Below, piece after piece: positions 53,722 to 61,890 of a DNA stretch of 64,000 nucleotides. The position numbers and the translations under genes were made by a program. This DNA is from Aldehydirespirator sp965117015 (GTDB taxonomy: Bacteria > Actinomycetota > Acidimicrobiia > Acidimicrobiales > Aldehydirespiratoraceae). Positions within the stretch are counted from its first letter, which is position 1. Each line of letters opens with the position of its first letter. The notes beneath the pieces are model-generated. The model had not been told where the DNA came from, ran no database searches, and saw nothing but the letters and a program-made list of their open reading frames with translations. Location: NCBI GenBank assembly GCA_965117015.1, contig OZ220747.1, positions 2,604,001 through 2,668,000 on the forward strand, read 5' to 3'.

Positions 53722-56700
53722 CGGATCCCGATCGCAGAGACGGCGTTGTAGTCGTCGATGTCGGTCTGGACGGTGGTGAGGGTGCTGTTGTGGTCTTGTG
53801 CTGCTTTGCGCAGTGCAGCCATGTTGTCGAGCATGCTTGGTGATTGCTCGAGGTCGCTGATCCAGTCGTTCGGGCCTGCTTCTGAGGGCAGGGTTGGCGG
53901 GTGGTGTGGACCGACCTGCTGGGTGATCGCGTTGAGGGCGTCGTGTATGGCTGCGGCGGCGTGGTCGTATTCGGCTTGTCGGGCTGGGGGGAGTTGAGGC
54001 GCTTGGCCGAGGACGGCTTGGGTGGGCTGGGCAGTTCTTCGGGTGCGTGGGGTCCAGCGGTCTCTGTATGTGGCGGCTGCTTCGGCGGCTCGTCGCCACA
54101 GGGCGCGCATCCAGGCGGTGGCGCCGGTGGGGGGAGGCGTCAGTGGGCGCAGTGCCGCATCGGGGTTGTGGCGGGCGCGTCGTTGGATTTGGCGGGTCCG
54201 GCCGTGAGCGAACACTTCGTCTTCGTGTTGAGTGAGCAGTCCTGCTTGTGATGCGGCTTTGAGCGCGGCCAGCGATTGGCGTGCTTCGGTTGGGATGAGT
54301 GCGATTGCTGGTGTGTTGGGTTTGTCGTGGATGCTGCGGGCGACGCTGGTGATGAGGTCCTCGTCATCGGTGTGGCGCCAGCGGGCGAGTCCGGCGTCTT
54401 CGCGGTGCACGATGGCGACGTGGTTGTCGTGTGTGCCGCGTGTGATGTTGACAACGAGTTCGGGGCGGGTTGCTCCTTGGGAGATGATCGATGTGGAGGC
54501 GGGTTGGGTGGCGCCTTGCACTGCGTGGCTGGTGAGCGCGTAGGCGAGGCTCACGCCTCCGTTGGCGACCCATCCTGCGGGAAGGCTCAGTTTCCCGATG
54601 CCGTCGAAGGCGACGGTTAGTTGTTGGGAGTTGGCGGCGGTGATTGTGCCGCGTGCACCGTTGCGGACATAGCCGCTGGTTTGGCCAGCCTGGTGTTGTG
54701 TGCGGTCGGTGCGGCGGGCGATGACCTCGTCACCGACGCCAAGTTCGAGGTGCCCGTACTGGACCGGGGGCTGGACCTCGCCGCGCTTGATGAGCAGTTC
54801 TTGGCAGGCGCCGTTGAGGACCGACACGGTGTGACGGTCTCGGGTGACTATGGGCGCTGGCCGGTTGTCGTCGCGCAATGTCTGCCAGCGTCGCAGCATC
54901 TCCGCGAGCATCTTGGGGCGTGACTCGAACTCTGAGAGCTGACCGGCTGATCGCAGAATCTCAAGGGCCGTTGCGGTGTTGCCTTGTCGGGCGGCCTCGG
55001 CTGCCTGTATGTCAGCGGGGTCGGTAAGCCGGCGGGACTCGGTCAGTTCGGGGGTGTTGGCGGCCCATCGGGTGATGAGGTGCGCCCACATCCCGCCGGC
55101 GGCCACGGAGCGGTGCTGGGCGGGGTCGCCGACGAGGCGCAGCGCACAGCCCGCGGATTGTGTGGCGCTGCACAGTGCGTGCAGATCGTCGTCGGACAGG
55201 GTGGAGGACTCATCGACGATGAGCACGGTCCTGGGATCCAGTCGCAGTTCACCGCGGCGAACTTGGCTGAGCCGCTTCGCGATGGTCTCGGAGTCGATGC
55301 GAGCCTCCTTGCCGAGCAGGCGCGCGGCCTCGCCCTTGACGGCCGCACCGATGACTGTGAACCCTGCGGAGGACCACACGGCGGCGGCTGCGGCGCATGT
55401 ATGGGTCTTGCCCGTGCCGGGACGGCCGATCGCGGACTGGATCCCATGACCCGATCCGCACCAGGCGCGCACCATGTCTGCCTGCTCGCCGGAGAGTGCT
55501 CCGTGGTCTTGGCCGTACCGGCGCAGCGCCTCGTCGATCAGCGGCTCGGGCACGCGGGCGGCTTGCCTGTCCAGGCTCTGCTCGAAGGCGGCCTGTATCT
55601 GGTGCTGTACCTCGACGCAGCGGCGGGTCGTGAACACCTCCTCGCGCCGGCCGCCGATCGCCTGGCCCTTCGCGGTGGTGGCTGCGGGAGCATCATCCAG
55701 AAGAGGGATCGCCTGCTGCGAGCACAAGAAGTCGGTGGTCACGTCGTTGAGCATCTGAGGGGTCAGCAGCCGCACCCGGCGTTGCCCGGCGGGGACCCAG
55801 CGAAGGGCAGCCGCCATCACGTCGGCCTCGGTGAACTCGGAGCGGGTTGCGGTGGCGCCTTCAGCCGAGCCGAGGAACTTCATCAACTCACTGTGCTCTG
55901 ATCTTGACAGTGGGGGAGTGGGATGTCGCTCATGTGAGCAGAGCGCTTCGAGGTCCTCGGGAGTCAGTCCTACCGAACGGGCTCGTTCTGACCATTCGCC
56001 GCGCAGTTGCGCGGGGTCGACGTTGGATTTCGCGGGTCGGGTGCCTAGGGCCGCGACGGTGGCGTCGGCGGGCATGCCGAGGCGCTCGAGTTCCTCGAGC
56101 GCGCTCTCGATCTCGGCTCGACGTGACGAGAACTCGTCGATCTGCGCGGAGGTGATGCCGTCGATCTCGACGGTCTTGCCGTCGCTTCGGGGCGCGAACC
56201 CTACACCGAAGCGCTCCGCGAAATAGCAGCGCAGATAGGCCGTAGCGAGGTGCGATGCCACAGCCGTCGCCCGATACATCGCCGATAACTCCAGCGCGCG
56301 ATCCGTGCCGTCGCCGCCTCGCACCGAGTTGAGGATGGGGTTGTGGCAGTGAACGTTTGGATCATCAGCGCGCGACGTGGCATGAACGAAGGTCGCGGCG
56401 GAGAGACCATCACCATCCTCCACATGAGAGATTCCCTCGCTTTGGCGACGGTGCCGTGCAGCAGATTCATCAAGATAAGCAATTCCAACATCGTTCGCCC
56501 CGAGGATCCCCTTGACCGCCTCACGGCGCATGTCAACTGGCAACAACAGCGCGAACAGGCTTACGGACTTCTCGATCGTGAACGTCACGTCGACGCACAT
56601 CCGAACCGACGGCGGCACACGCTCGCGCATCCAGCGCGCCAGTGCACCAGGCTCGATCAGCCACTGGCCAGACTTGGCATCATCGCCCGGCCCCGCTTGG

Positions 56701-57410
56701 CGTGCTTGGATGCACCTGGAAGCCTCAGTGTTGGGATCATCGCGATAGGCCCGGCACAGACGGCGGATGTGAGTCGGGTCGAATCCCGTCACACGTCCGG
56801 CTTCGGCTGCGGACAGCGGTCCCTGCAGCGACGCGACCGCGGTGGCCGCGACTTCTATGGCCTGGGGAGTCTCGAAGATGGTCTCCAGCGATTCGTGATC
56901 GAACATCGCCCTGTCGCCGACCAACACCGATGGCACGAGATGTTCTGTCACAGCGGACCGGAACTCGGCCAGCGACAGCCCGACCAGCGCGGCTGCATCG
57001 CGTTCGTCCCACAGGTCCACCTCGGCTTCAGTTGCCGACGCGTCGATCGTGGGCGTGCCCACCCGTAGATGGCGTCTCCCGTGGCTGCCCGACGCTGAGA
57101 TGATCCGCTTTCCGGTTCGAGGGTTCCGCCCGGTCAGCAACACTCGCAACTCCCCGGGGTCCACGATCTCGCCGGAGCTGAATCCCAACGGCCCCAGTCC
57201 GCCACCAGACCACCTCGGCGCCGCCAGCCCGCCCGCCGCGTAGTAGGCGGTAACCGCCTTCGCGTCACCGGCCTGTGCGTGCGACGAGACTCCGACGAGA
57301 AGGCGAACGTCCAGTTCGGCAGACTCCACCAGGTACAGCGACAGCTCGGCTGCGAGCCGCGTGATGCCGGTCCGCGGAGCGCCGAGGGGCGTCACGGTGA
57401 ACCTAGCCAC
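53718..57410 (-). CDS. MobF-family conjugative relaxase (TrwC/TraI-like)
   Basis: A 1230-aa relaxase-helicase. Near the N-terminus AVTAYYAAGG (Y56/Y57) supplies candidate catalytic tyrosines. A stretch of about 130 residues with two HTH-like parts (DAAALVGLSLAEFRSAV, LSAAEAGRVTGFDPTHIRRLCRAY) separates it from the metal site HATSRADDPNVHCHN, whose histidines are at about 343, 354 and 356. The helicase half has Walker A GRPGTGKT (662-669), LIVDESSTLSDDDLHAL and RLVGDPAQHRSV. It nicks oriT and unwinds the transferred strand. GTG 57410 has AGGAGAGAGG just upstream. No coupling protein or type IV secretion genes are visible, so transfer may be mobilisation only. Confidence 0.9.
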   Translation of the reverse strand: MARFTVTPLGAPRTGITRLAAELSLYLVESAELDVRLLVGVSSHAQAGDAKAVTAYYAAGGLAAPRWSGGGLGPLGFSSGEIVDPGELRVLLTGRNPRTGKRIISASGSHGRRHLRVGTPTIDASATEAEVDLWDERDAAALVGLSLAEFRSAVTEHLVPSVLVGDRAMFDHESLETIFETPQAIEVAATAVASLQGPLSAAEAGRVTGFDPTHIRRLCRAYRDDPNTEASRCIQARQAGPGDDAKSGQWLIEPGALARWMRERVPPSVRMCVDVTFTIEKSVSLFALLLPVDMRREAVKGILGANDVGIAYLDESAARHRRQSEGISHVEDGDGLSAATFVHATSRADDPNVHCHNPILNSVRGGDGTDRALELSAMYRATAVASHLATAYLRCYFAERFGVGFAPRSDGKTVEIDGITSAQIDEFSSRRAEIESALEELERLGMPADATVAALGTRPAKSNVDPAQLRGEWSERARSVGLTPEDLEALCSHERHPTPPLSRSEHSELMKFLGSAEGATATRSEFTEADVMAAALRWVPAGQRRVRLLTPQMLNDVTTDFLCSQQAIPLLDDAPAATTAKGQAIGGRREEVFTTRRCVEVQHQIQAAFEQSLDRQAARVPEPLIDEALRRYGQDHGALSGEQADMVRAWCGSGHGIQSAIGRPGTGKTHTCAAAAAVWSSAGFTVIGAAVKGEAARLLGKEARIDSETIAKRLSQVRRGELRLDPRTVLIVDESSTLSDDDLHALCSATQSAGCALRLVGDPAQHRSVAAGGMWAHLITRWAANTPELTESRRLTDPADIQAAEAARQGNTATALEILRSAGQLSEFESRPKMLAEMLRRWQTLRDDNRPAPIVTRDRHTVSVLNGACQELLIKRGEVQPPVQYGHLELGVGDEVIARRTDRTQHQAGQTSGYVRNGARGTITAANSQQLTVAFDGIGKLSLPAGWVANGGVSLAYALTSHAVQGATQPASTSIISQGATRPELVVNITRGTHDNHVAIVHREDAGLARWRHTDDEDLITSVARSIHDKPNTPAIALIPTEARQSLAALKAASQAGLLTQHEDEVFAHGRTRQIQRRARHNPDAALRPLTPPPTGATAWMRALWRRAAEAAATYRDRWTPRTRRTAQPTQAVLGQAPQLPPARQAEYDHAAAAIHDALNAITQQVGPHHPPTLPSEAGPNDWISDLEQSPSMLDNMAALRKAAQDHNSTLTTVQTDIDDYNAVSAIGIR

Positions 57411-57534
57411 GCCTCTCTCCTGGGTGCAGAGTGCCCCCGGGCCCGAGTATCCGTGTCCTCCGCACGTTGACGACGATAAGGCTACTACCTCCAGTATGTC
57501 AAATAGAGATAGGTTCTGCGGGCGTGTGTTTACC

Positions 57535-57561
57535 ATTAGTACCGCATAATGTGGTACTAAT
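57535..57561. promoter_or_regulatory. 9-bp inverted repeat upstream of the relaxase
   Basis: ATTAGTACC (57535-57543), nine-base spacer, GGTACTAAT (57553-57561), perfect arms in an AT-rich patch 125 bases before the relaxase start. It may be an operator for the relaxase operon or part of the transfer origin. Confidence 0.55.
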
Positions 57562-57612
57562 AGCCGAGCAAGTAGTATGCGGATAGAACGACAACGGTGC
57601 ATCAAGTTGTAG

Positions 57613-57639
57613 GCAGCTCCCGCCGCAGGCGGGAGCTGC
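57613..57639. other. 12-bp hairpin, candidate oriT or terminator stem-loop
   Basis: GCAGCTCCCGCC (57613-57624), loop GCA, GGCGGGAGCTGC (57628-57639). Perfect stem, no T-run. Relaxase origins usually lie just upstream of the relaxase gene and contain such inverted repeats. 57411-58057 has no gene I can support. Confidence 0.5.
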
Positions 57640-57921
57640 AAAGGTGTAGGGCTCAGAGGGGCGAGTATGAGACACAACGATCACCGAGTCTGTGCGTTGA
57701 CGGTTTGGTGGCTGGCTTGGTACCCAAAGGAGGTGCCCATCATCGGCGGCGCGTCGGCCGCTCGCGGGCATGGCCGCTCTAGCTGTTGGGAGCGACAACA
57801 AAGCAGTAGGTCAGACGATATGGCGCATGACGTGCAACCCCACGTCAAGTCGTGTTCGATGCCTGGAGAGCCATGTCTAGGTCGTCGCCGGTCTCGGTGC
57901 CTCTGTTCTGGTTGTGCCTCT

Positions 57922-58083
57922 GTGTGGATTCCTATGTGTAGTGCTAGACGAGAGATGTAGTCGAGTCGTACGTTTGTGTTCCAGAGCGCCATTTTCAACC
58001 GGCATGAAACTCAGATACAAGTGCGGCTCGAGTTGTGTGGATTCCTGTGTGTAGCGCTTGACGACAGACATAGTTGAGCCGTA
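57922..58083 (+). repeat. Duplicated 49-bp promoter-like block
   Basis: 57922-57970 and 58035-58083 both begin GTGTGGATTCCT and match at about 41 of 49 positions, 113 bp apart. The second copy ends in the promoter of the gene at 58097. The first has the decayed boxes TAGACG (57945) and TACGTT (57969) with the same 18-base spacing. Confidence 0.75.
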
Positions 58084-58087
58084 CACT
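58058..58087 (+). promoter_or_regulatory. Sigma-70-type promoter for a leaderless message
   Basis: TTGACG (58058-58063) and TACACT (58082-58087) are 18 bases apart. The expected start of transcription falls at about 58094-58097, on the GTG of the next gene, so the message is probably leaderless; no ribosome site precedes that GTG. Confidence 0.7.
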
Positions 58088-58096
58088 TTCGTTTCT

Positions 58097-59746
58097 GTGC
58101 CTCGCTTTACCCACATACGGCGCGAACACGAATGGCGCCTCGACTGCATCGCATTTTGGCGCGCCGTGGTCGGCTCAGAGAAGCGGGACCTGCAGTTCGA
58201 GTTGGCTCTGGGAGTGGCGGAAGAGATCTCTGTCGCGCAACTGGCCGAGGCGGCACGGGTGGCTGCGTCGACCGTGTATGACTGGCAGGAGCGCTACAGC
58301 GGCCTGATTTCGCAGTACACGGTTCCGGAGGTCCACGATTTGACCGAGGACCAAGTCGATGAACTGCGGCTCTGGATCGCCGAGCGGCGCGATCTGAGGC
58401 TGCTGGCCTCCTTGACTTCGTCAGAGCGCCGGCAAGTTCGGCGCCGACGTCTCTGTCGGATAGCCGATCGCCGGGACCACCTTGACACGTTCGAACGCCA
58501 GTTGCATGTGGAGGTGGTCCTTGCAGCCGATGACGGACTTCCACGCTCGCTGCTGGCGGAGGCGGCAGGGGTGGCTCGGTCGACCGTGTACGCCTGGCAG
58601 CAGCGCTACAACGGCAAGATTCTGCTGCGAGTGTCCAGGGAGGTCGCCTACATCACCGACAACCAGATCAACAAGATGTATGAGCGGCGCGTCAGCGACG
58701 GTCGGGAGCGGCTGCTGCTGGAGTCGTTGGGCGACGAGTTCCTCGCTGACCTGGACCCCGAGCAGATCAAGCGAGCCGTTGTGGAGCTTGAGCACAGCGG
58801 CCACAAGCCCAAGCGGCAGCGCATTGGCGAGCGGGTGGCGGTGAAGGGCTCCCGGCGTGCGAGGGGCTCGGCTGGGAGGGCTTCGGGGGAGGCCGCGAAG
58901 CTGGCGCGTGCTCTCACCGAGGAGAGGAACAAGGTTGAGCCCGTGGGCATCTGGTATGACTTGCACCGCGATTGGCTGGAGGTCATGGCGGAGGTGGCGC
59001 ACACCTGGGGGACGCCTGACCCTGTTGGCTGGTTCGACACGATCAAGTCGCACGAGCCTGTCTGGAATGCCGTGGCGTGGCGTCAAGCGATGATCTGGAC
59101 CACCGACGCCGACGCGGTGGTCGGCGATCAGCCATTGAGCCCCGAAGCGGCGGAGAGGATCTCACAAGACCCGCTCGGCGCCGCGAAGCGTGCGGGTGTG
59201 GAGGCGAGGCTGGTGCCGCTGTGGTATGGGTATCAGATTCTGGAGGTGTACGGCTGCGATTTCGCGGTGGCTGCGGACTCGACGATGCCCGGGGTGATCA
59301 CAGAGTTGTCCGATCATGGGTGGGACCCGCAGTTGTTGGCTCCGCCGGAGCGCTTCGCGTGGGAGATGATCCCGAAGTGGATCTGGCAAAGACACGTGCG
59401 GCTCACCGTCAAGCATGACGGTGTGCTTGAGGTGGCCGACGTGCCCGAGCCGCCGTGGAGCGATCCGCTGGTGCTGGAGGTGAGCGAGTGGTGGGCGAGG
59501 CGCAACACCGAGTTGCTCGACGAAGAGTTGTTCCATATGTCACCGGCTATGGAGCCGGAACTGCAGCAACTCGCAGTGGAACGGACGCAGCGGGCCGCGA
59601 GACGGGGCCTCGGTCCGGCAGTACTCGAGAGGCTGGCATTCACGGTGCGGCGTGAGGGCTGGGCCCAAGAGGACGTCCACGACGCGCTCACAGAGTGCGA
59701 GCAGGTCATGCAAGAAGGGCTGCGCAGCGAGACGGGCACCGCATGA
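58097..59746 (+). CDS. Unknown protein with two HTH repeats
   Basis: A 549-aa protein. Two near-copies of an HTH occur at residues about 46-69 (VAQLAEAARVAASTVYDWQERYSG) and 150-173 (LLAEAAGVARSTVYAWQQRYNG), each in a repeat of roughly 100 residues that ends in acidic helices. A basic linker (KPKRQRIGERVAVKGSRRARG) joins a C-terminal domain of about 300 residues rich in tryptophan, not recognised (HTWGTPDPVGWFDTIKSHEPVWNAVAWRQAM). GTG 58097 fits the promoter. Divergent from the relaxase, it may be an element regulator or replication/maintenance protein. Confidence 0.7.
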   Translation: MPRFTHIRREHEWRLDCIAFWRAVVGSEKRDLQFELALGVAEEISVAQLAEAARVAASTVYDWQERYSGLISQYTVPEVHDLTEDQVDELRLWIAERRDLRLLASLTSSERRQVRRRRLCRIADRRDHLDTFERQLHVEVVLAADDGLPRSLLAEAAGVARSTVYAWQQRYNGKILLRVSREVAYITDNQINKMYERRVSDGRERLLLESLGDEFLADLDPEQIKRAVVELEHSGHKPKRQRIGERVAVKGSRRARGSAGRASGEAAKLARALTEERNKVEPVGIWYDLHRDWLEVMAEVAHTWGTPDPVGWFDTIKSHEPVWNAVAWRQAMIWTTDADAVVGDQPLSPEAAERISQDPLGAAKRAGVEARLVPLWYGYQILEVYGCDFAVAADSTMPGVITELSDHGWDPQLLAPPERFAWEMIPKWIWQRHVRLTVKHDGVLEVADVPEPPWSDPLVLEVSEWWARRNTELLDEELFHMSPAMEPELQQLAVERTQRAARRGLGPAVLERLAFTVRREGWAQEDVHDALTECEQVMQEGLRSETGTA

Positions 59747-59953
59747 CCGCAGAATTCCGGTGGCGAGGCTCTTGCCTCCGGGGACTCGCCGTGACAGCGG
59801 TCGGCGGCGTCAAGCTGGCCGGGGGTTCACGAACTGCTCGACCTGGCCGCGCTGGCCGCAGCAGCCAAGGGCCGGTCCCACGTTCTGGCGCGTCGACTGT
59901 TCTCTGGACTCGAACCGGGTGGCGAAGAGCCAGGCCCGCACGCGACCCGCTGA
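59743..59953 (+). pseudogene. Small gene broken by a frameshift in a G5 run
   Basis: ATG 59743 overlaps the preceding stop (ATGA). It reads MTAEFRWRGSCLRGLAVTAVGGVKLAG up to GGGGG at 59821-59825; removing one G continues VHELLDLAALAAAAKGRSHVLARRLF and a stop at 59951-59953, a protein-like 70-residue product. Without the correction the frame becomes arginine/serine rich and unlike a protein. Either a mutation, a sequencing error, or slippage. Confidence 0.5.
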
Positions 59954-60279
59954 GCCGAAGTGAGCCCGCGTCCCGCACAGGAACCGTTACCGGCACGAAA
60001 CACGGTGCGCCTAGCTGAGCGTGAGTCCTGGCGATCGGTCGTTTCGAGGTGCGGCTCTGATGGCTGATCGTCGACAGGGTGGTCGCCGCCCCGCGGAAGC
60101 ATCAACCGTCGATACCGATGTCGACGCCGAGTGTTGGCGTGGTGGGTGAACCCGCCCGGGCGTGTTGTCGAAAGGGTGACGACAGCACTGCGGTCTTGGC
60201 CGATGTCGGCGATGCGGCCTATGGGCCTTCTCCGGTGGGCATCAGCAGGACCTAGCCCAGCAACCCCCGCCCGAGACAT

Positions 60280-60310
60280 CCAATTCAGTAACATTTTGTT
60301 ACTGAATTGG
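60280..60310. repeat. Perfect 14-bp inverted repeat, AT-rich
   Basis: CCAATTCAGTAACA (60280-60293), TTT, TGTTACTGAATTGG (60297-60310). An AT-rich 31-bp dyad in otherwise GC-rich DNA between a convergent pair. It could be a bidirectional terminator stem, a regulator site or a recombination site. The rest of 59954-60358 holds no recognised gene. Confidence 0.7.
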
Positions 60311-60358
60311 TGGCCGTGACTTGGCTCCCGGCGCGGCCGGTGTTGGGTCCTGCTGGGG

Positions 60359-60793
60359 TCAGCAGAACTTGACGGTGGTCCATTGGCCGTAGGCGGCGCT
60401 GTGGGCGGCGCTCAGCAGGGCCGCTTGCCAGCACACCGTGCCTTCGGGCGGGAGCCAGCTGGCCACCCAGTCACCGTGGTGCTGGGGGTAGTTCAGCAGG
60501 CTCGCGCGGGTCCCTGGGTAGTACATGGCCTTGATCTCAGAGATGTAGGCGGCTCGTGTGAGGCCGTGGTGCTGTGCGATGGCGTCGGTCTGTGCGGGCC
60601 GGATGGACGCGTCGATGACTGCCTCAAATTGAAACAGCTCGTCGTCCTCGTTCTCATCCTCAACCGGGTCGGGCTCGGCTTCGGCTGCCCGCTCCCTTGG
60701 GTCATCCTGGTCGACCAGGCACGCAGCTTGGCCTTTCACCGACTGCTGCAATGTCTCGGTCAGCAGGTACGGGCTGGTGTCGTCGTCGGTCAC
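60359..60793 (-). CDS. Unknown acidic protein of the mobile element
   Basis: A 144-aa protein: an acidic N-terminal half (DPRERAAEAEPDPVEDENEDDE) and a C-terminal half with TDAIAQHHGLTRAAYISEIKAMYYPGTRASLLNYPQHHGDWVASWLPPEG. No family recognised. GTG 60793 overlaps the preceding stop (GTGA), so it is coupled to the 265-aa gene. Longer frames upstream are arginine-rich and not protein-like. Confidence 0.6.
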   Translation of the reverse strand: MTDDDTSPYLLTETLQQSVKGQAACLVDQDDPRERAAEAEPDPVEDENEDDELFQFEAVIDASIRPAQTDAIAQHHGLTRAAYISEIKAMYYPGTRASLLNYPQHHGDWVASWLPPEGTVCWQAALLSAAHSAAYGQWTTVKFC

Positions 60794-61587
60794 CGCTCGG
60801 GCTCCCCATCGTTGCCGAGGAGCTCTGCGAATAGATCCCGTGCCCGCAGGTGCGACCATCCCATCCGGTGTGCCGCGGTGGCGACCAGGTCCAATACGTC
60901 GTCGGCTTCCAGCCAGTCCGACGCCGCCCACAACAGCGAGCGGGCGGCCTGCAGTTCGTCGACGTTGTGCTCGCGCAACGTTTCCCACTCCAGGGCCTCC
61001 GAGTCGGCATCGATCTTCGCTAGGTGCTCGCCGCGGCGCAGAACCTCCCGGACGGTCAGCTCAGCGTGCAACTCCACCAGACCCGAAGGGCCGTGGATCT
61101 CCCACCACAGCGGCGGCTCCAGTTGCTCTACCTCCACCGCCGCGGTCACCGCCGCCGTCTTCGTCGTCGGTGTCCCACGGGCCGCTTTGAGCTGGCGCAG
61201 CCGATCGCGGGCCAGCCCAGCCATGCGCTCATAGGCGAGAGGCGGGGGAGACTCCTCGACCGAGGCCTCGGTGCCGCTGACCACACCGGCCGGCGGTGGC
61301 TTCGGTGGCTGATGAGTCGCGGACAGGGTGATCGCCTTGTCGTCATGCACGATCCGGTGGTCGTGGTGTTCGTGCATCCACGGCTCCGCGGTCATCATCA
61401 CCACCATCGCCGCTCGGCCCGGAGCCAGCCAGTCGTCGCATTCGCCGGCCTCGACGCGGTGTCTGGTGCGCCAGTAGGTCTCGAACACTCCACACTCGCC
61501 GGACTGGCAATACCTCAGGTGCGCTTCCAAGGCATCACAGCACTCCATGCACCCCAGCGCTTCCTCGATCTCGTCGCAGGTGGCCAT
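60790..61587 (-). CDS. Unknown cysteine- and histidine-rich-start protein of the mobile element
   Basis: A 265-aa protein. The start MATCDEIEEALGCMECCDALEAHLRYCQSGECGVFETYW has seven cysteines, possibly a zinc site; HEHHDH lies near residue 74. The second half is helical (ELTVREVLRRGEHLAKIDADSEALEWETLREHNVDELQAARSLLWAASDWLEADDVLDLV). ATG 61587 has AAGGGAG seven to twelve bases upstream. Paired with the 144-aa gene. Actinobacterial conjugative elements carry many such genes of unknown role. Confidence 0.65.
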   Translation of the reverse strand: MATCDEIEEALGCMECCDALEAHLRYCQSGECGVFETYWRTRHRVEAGECDDWLAPGRAAMVVMMTAEPWMHEHHDHRIVHDDKAITLSATHQPPKPPPAGVVSGTEASVEESPPPLAYERMAGLARDRLRQLKAARGTPTTKTAAVTAAVEVEQLEPPLWWEIHGPSGLVELHAELTVREVLRRGEHLAKIDADSEALEWETLREHNVDELQAARSLLWAASDWLEADDVLDLVATAAHRMGWSHLRARDLFAELLGNDGEPER

Positions 61588-61890
61588 CACCTGACTCCCT
61601 TCCGGTTGACCTGAGCGGATCAGCTGCTGCGCCTGGTGAACCGAATGCCGGGATGGATGACCGAGTCTGGATGCTGAATCAAAGTCTTGGTGCGCGACAG
61701 CAACACCACCCTACACGAGCCCCGCCCCAGCCAACTCGACGACAACAGGTGTGATCGCTCTCACGGGGAGCCCTGGGGGGAGACGCTCCCGTTGATTGCC
61801 AAACCCGCGCTTGAGAGTCGTCTGTGCATGGCCGCGGAACCCGTCGGTGCAATGGTGACCGTCCAGGATCTGTCAGCGATGGGGCGGGTA
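61588..61890. other. Intergenic region without recognised gene
   Basis: About 300 bases holding the promoter and ribosome site of the 265-aa gene on its left side and the region after the lipoprotein stop on its right. A plus-strand frame at 61687-61911 is open but has no ribosome site and overlaps the lipoprotein end, so it is not called. Confidence 0.45.

Noticed and set aside
57667..57960. Plus-strand 97-codon frame in the oriT-like region
   Set aside because: No homologous-looking motif or ribosome site; overlaps the duplicated promoter block.
59827..60294. 155-codon minus-strand frame
   Set aside because: Arg/Ser/Pro-rich, no ribosome site, overlaps the frameshifted small gene and the 31-bp dyad.
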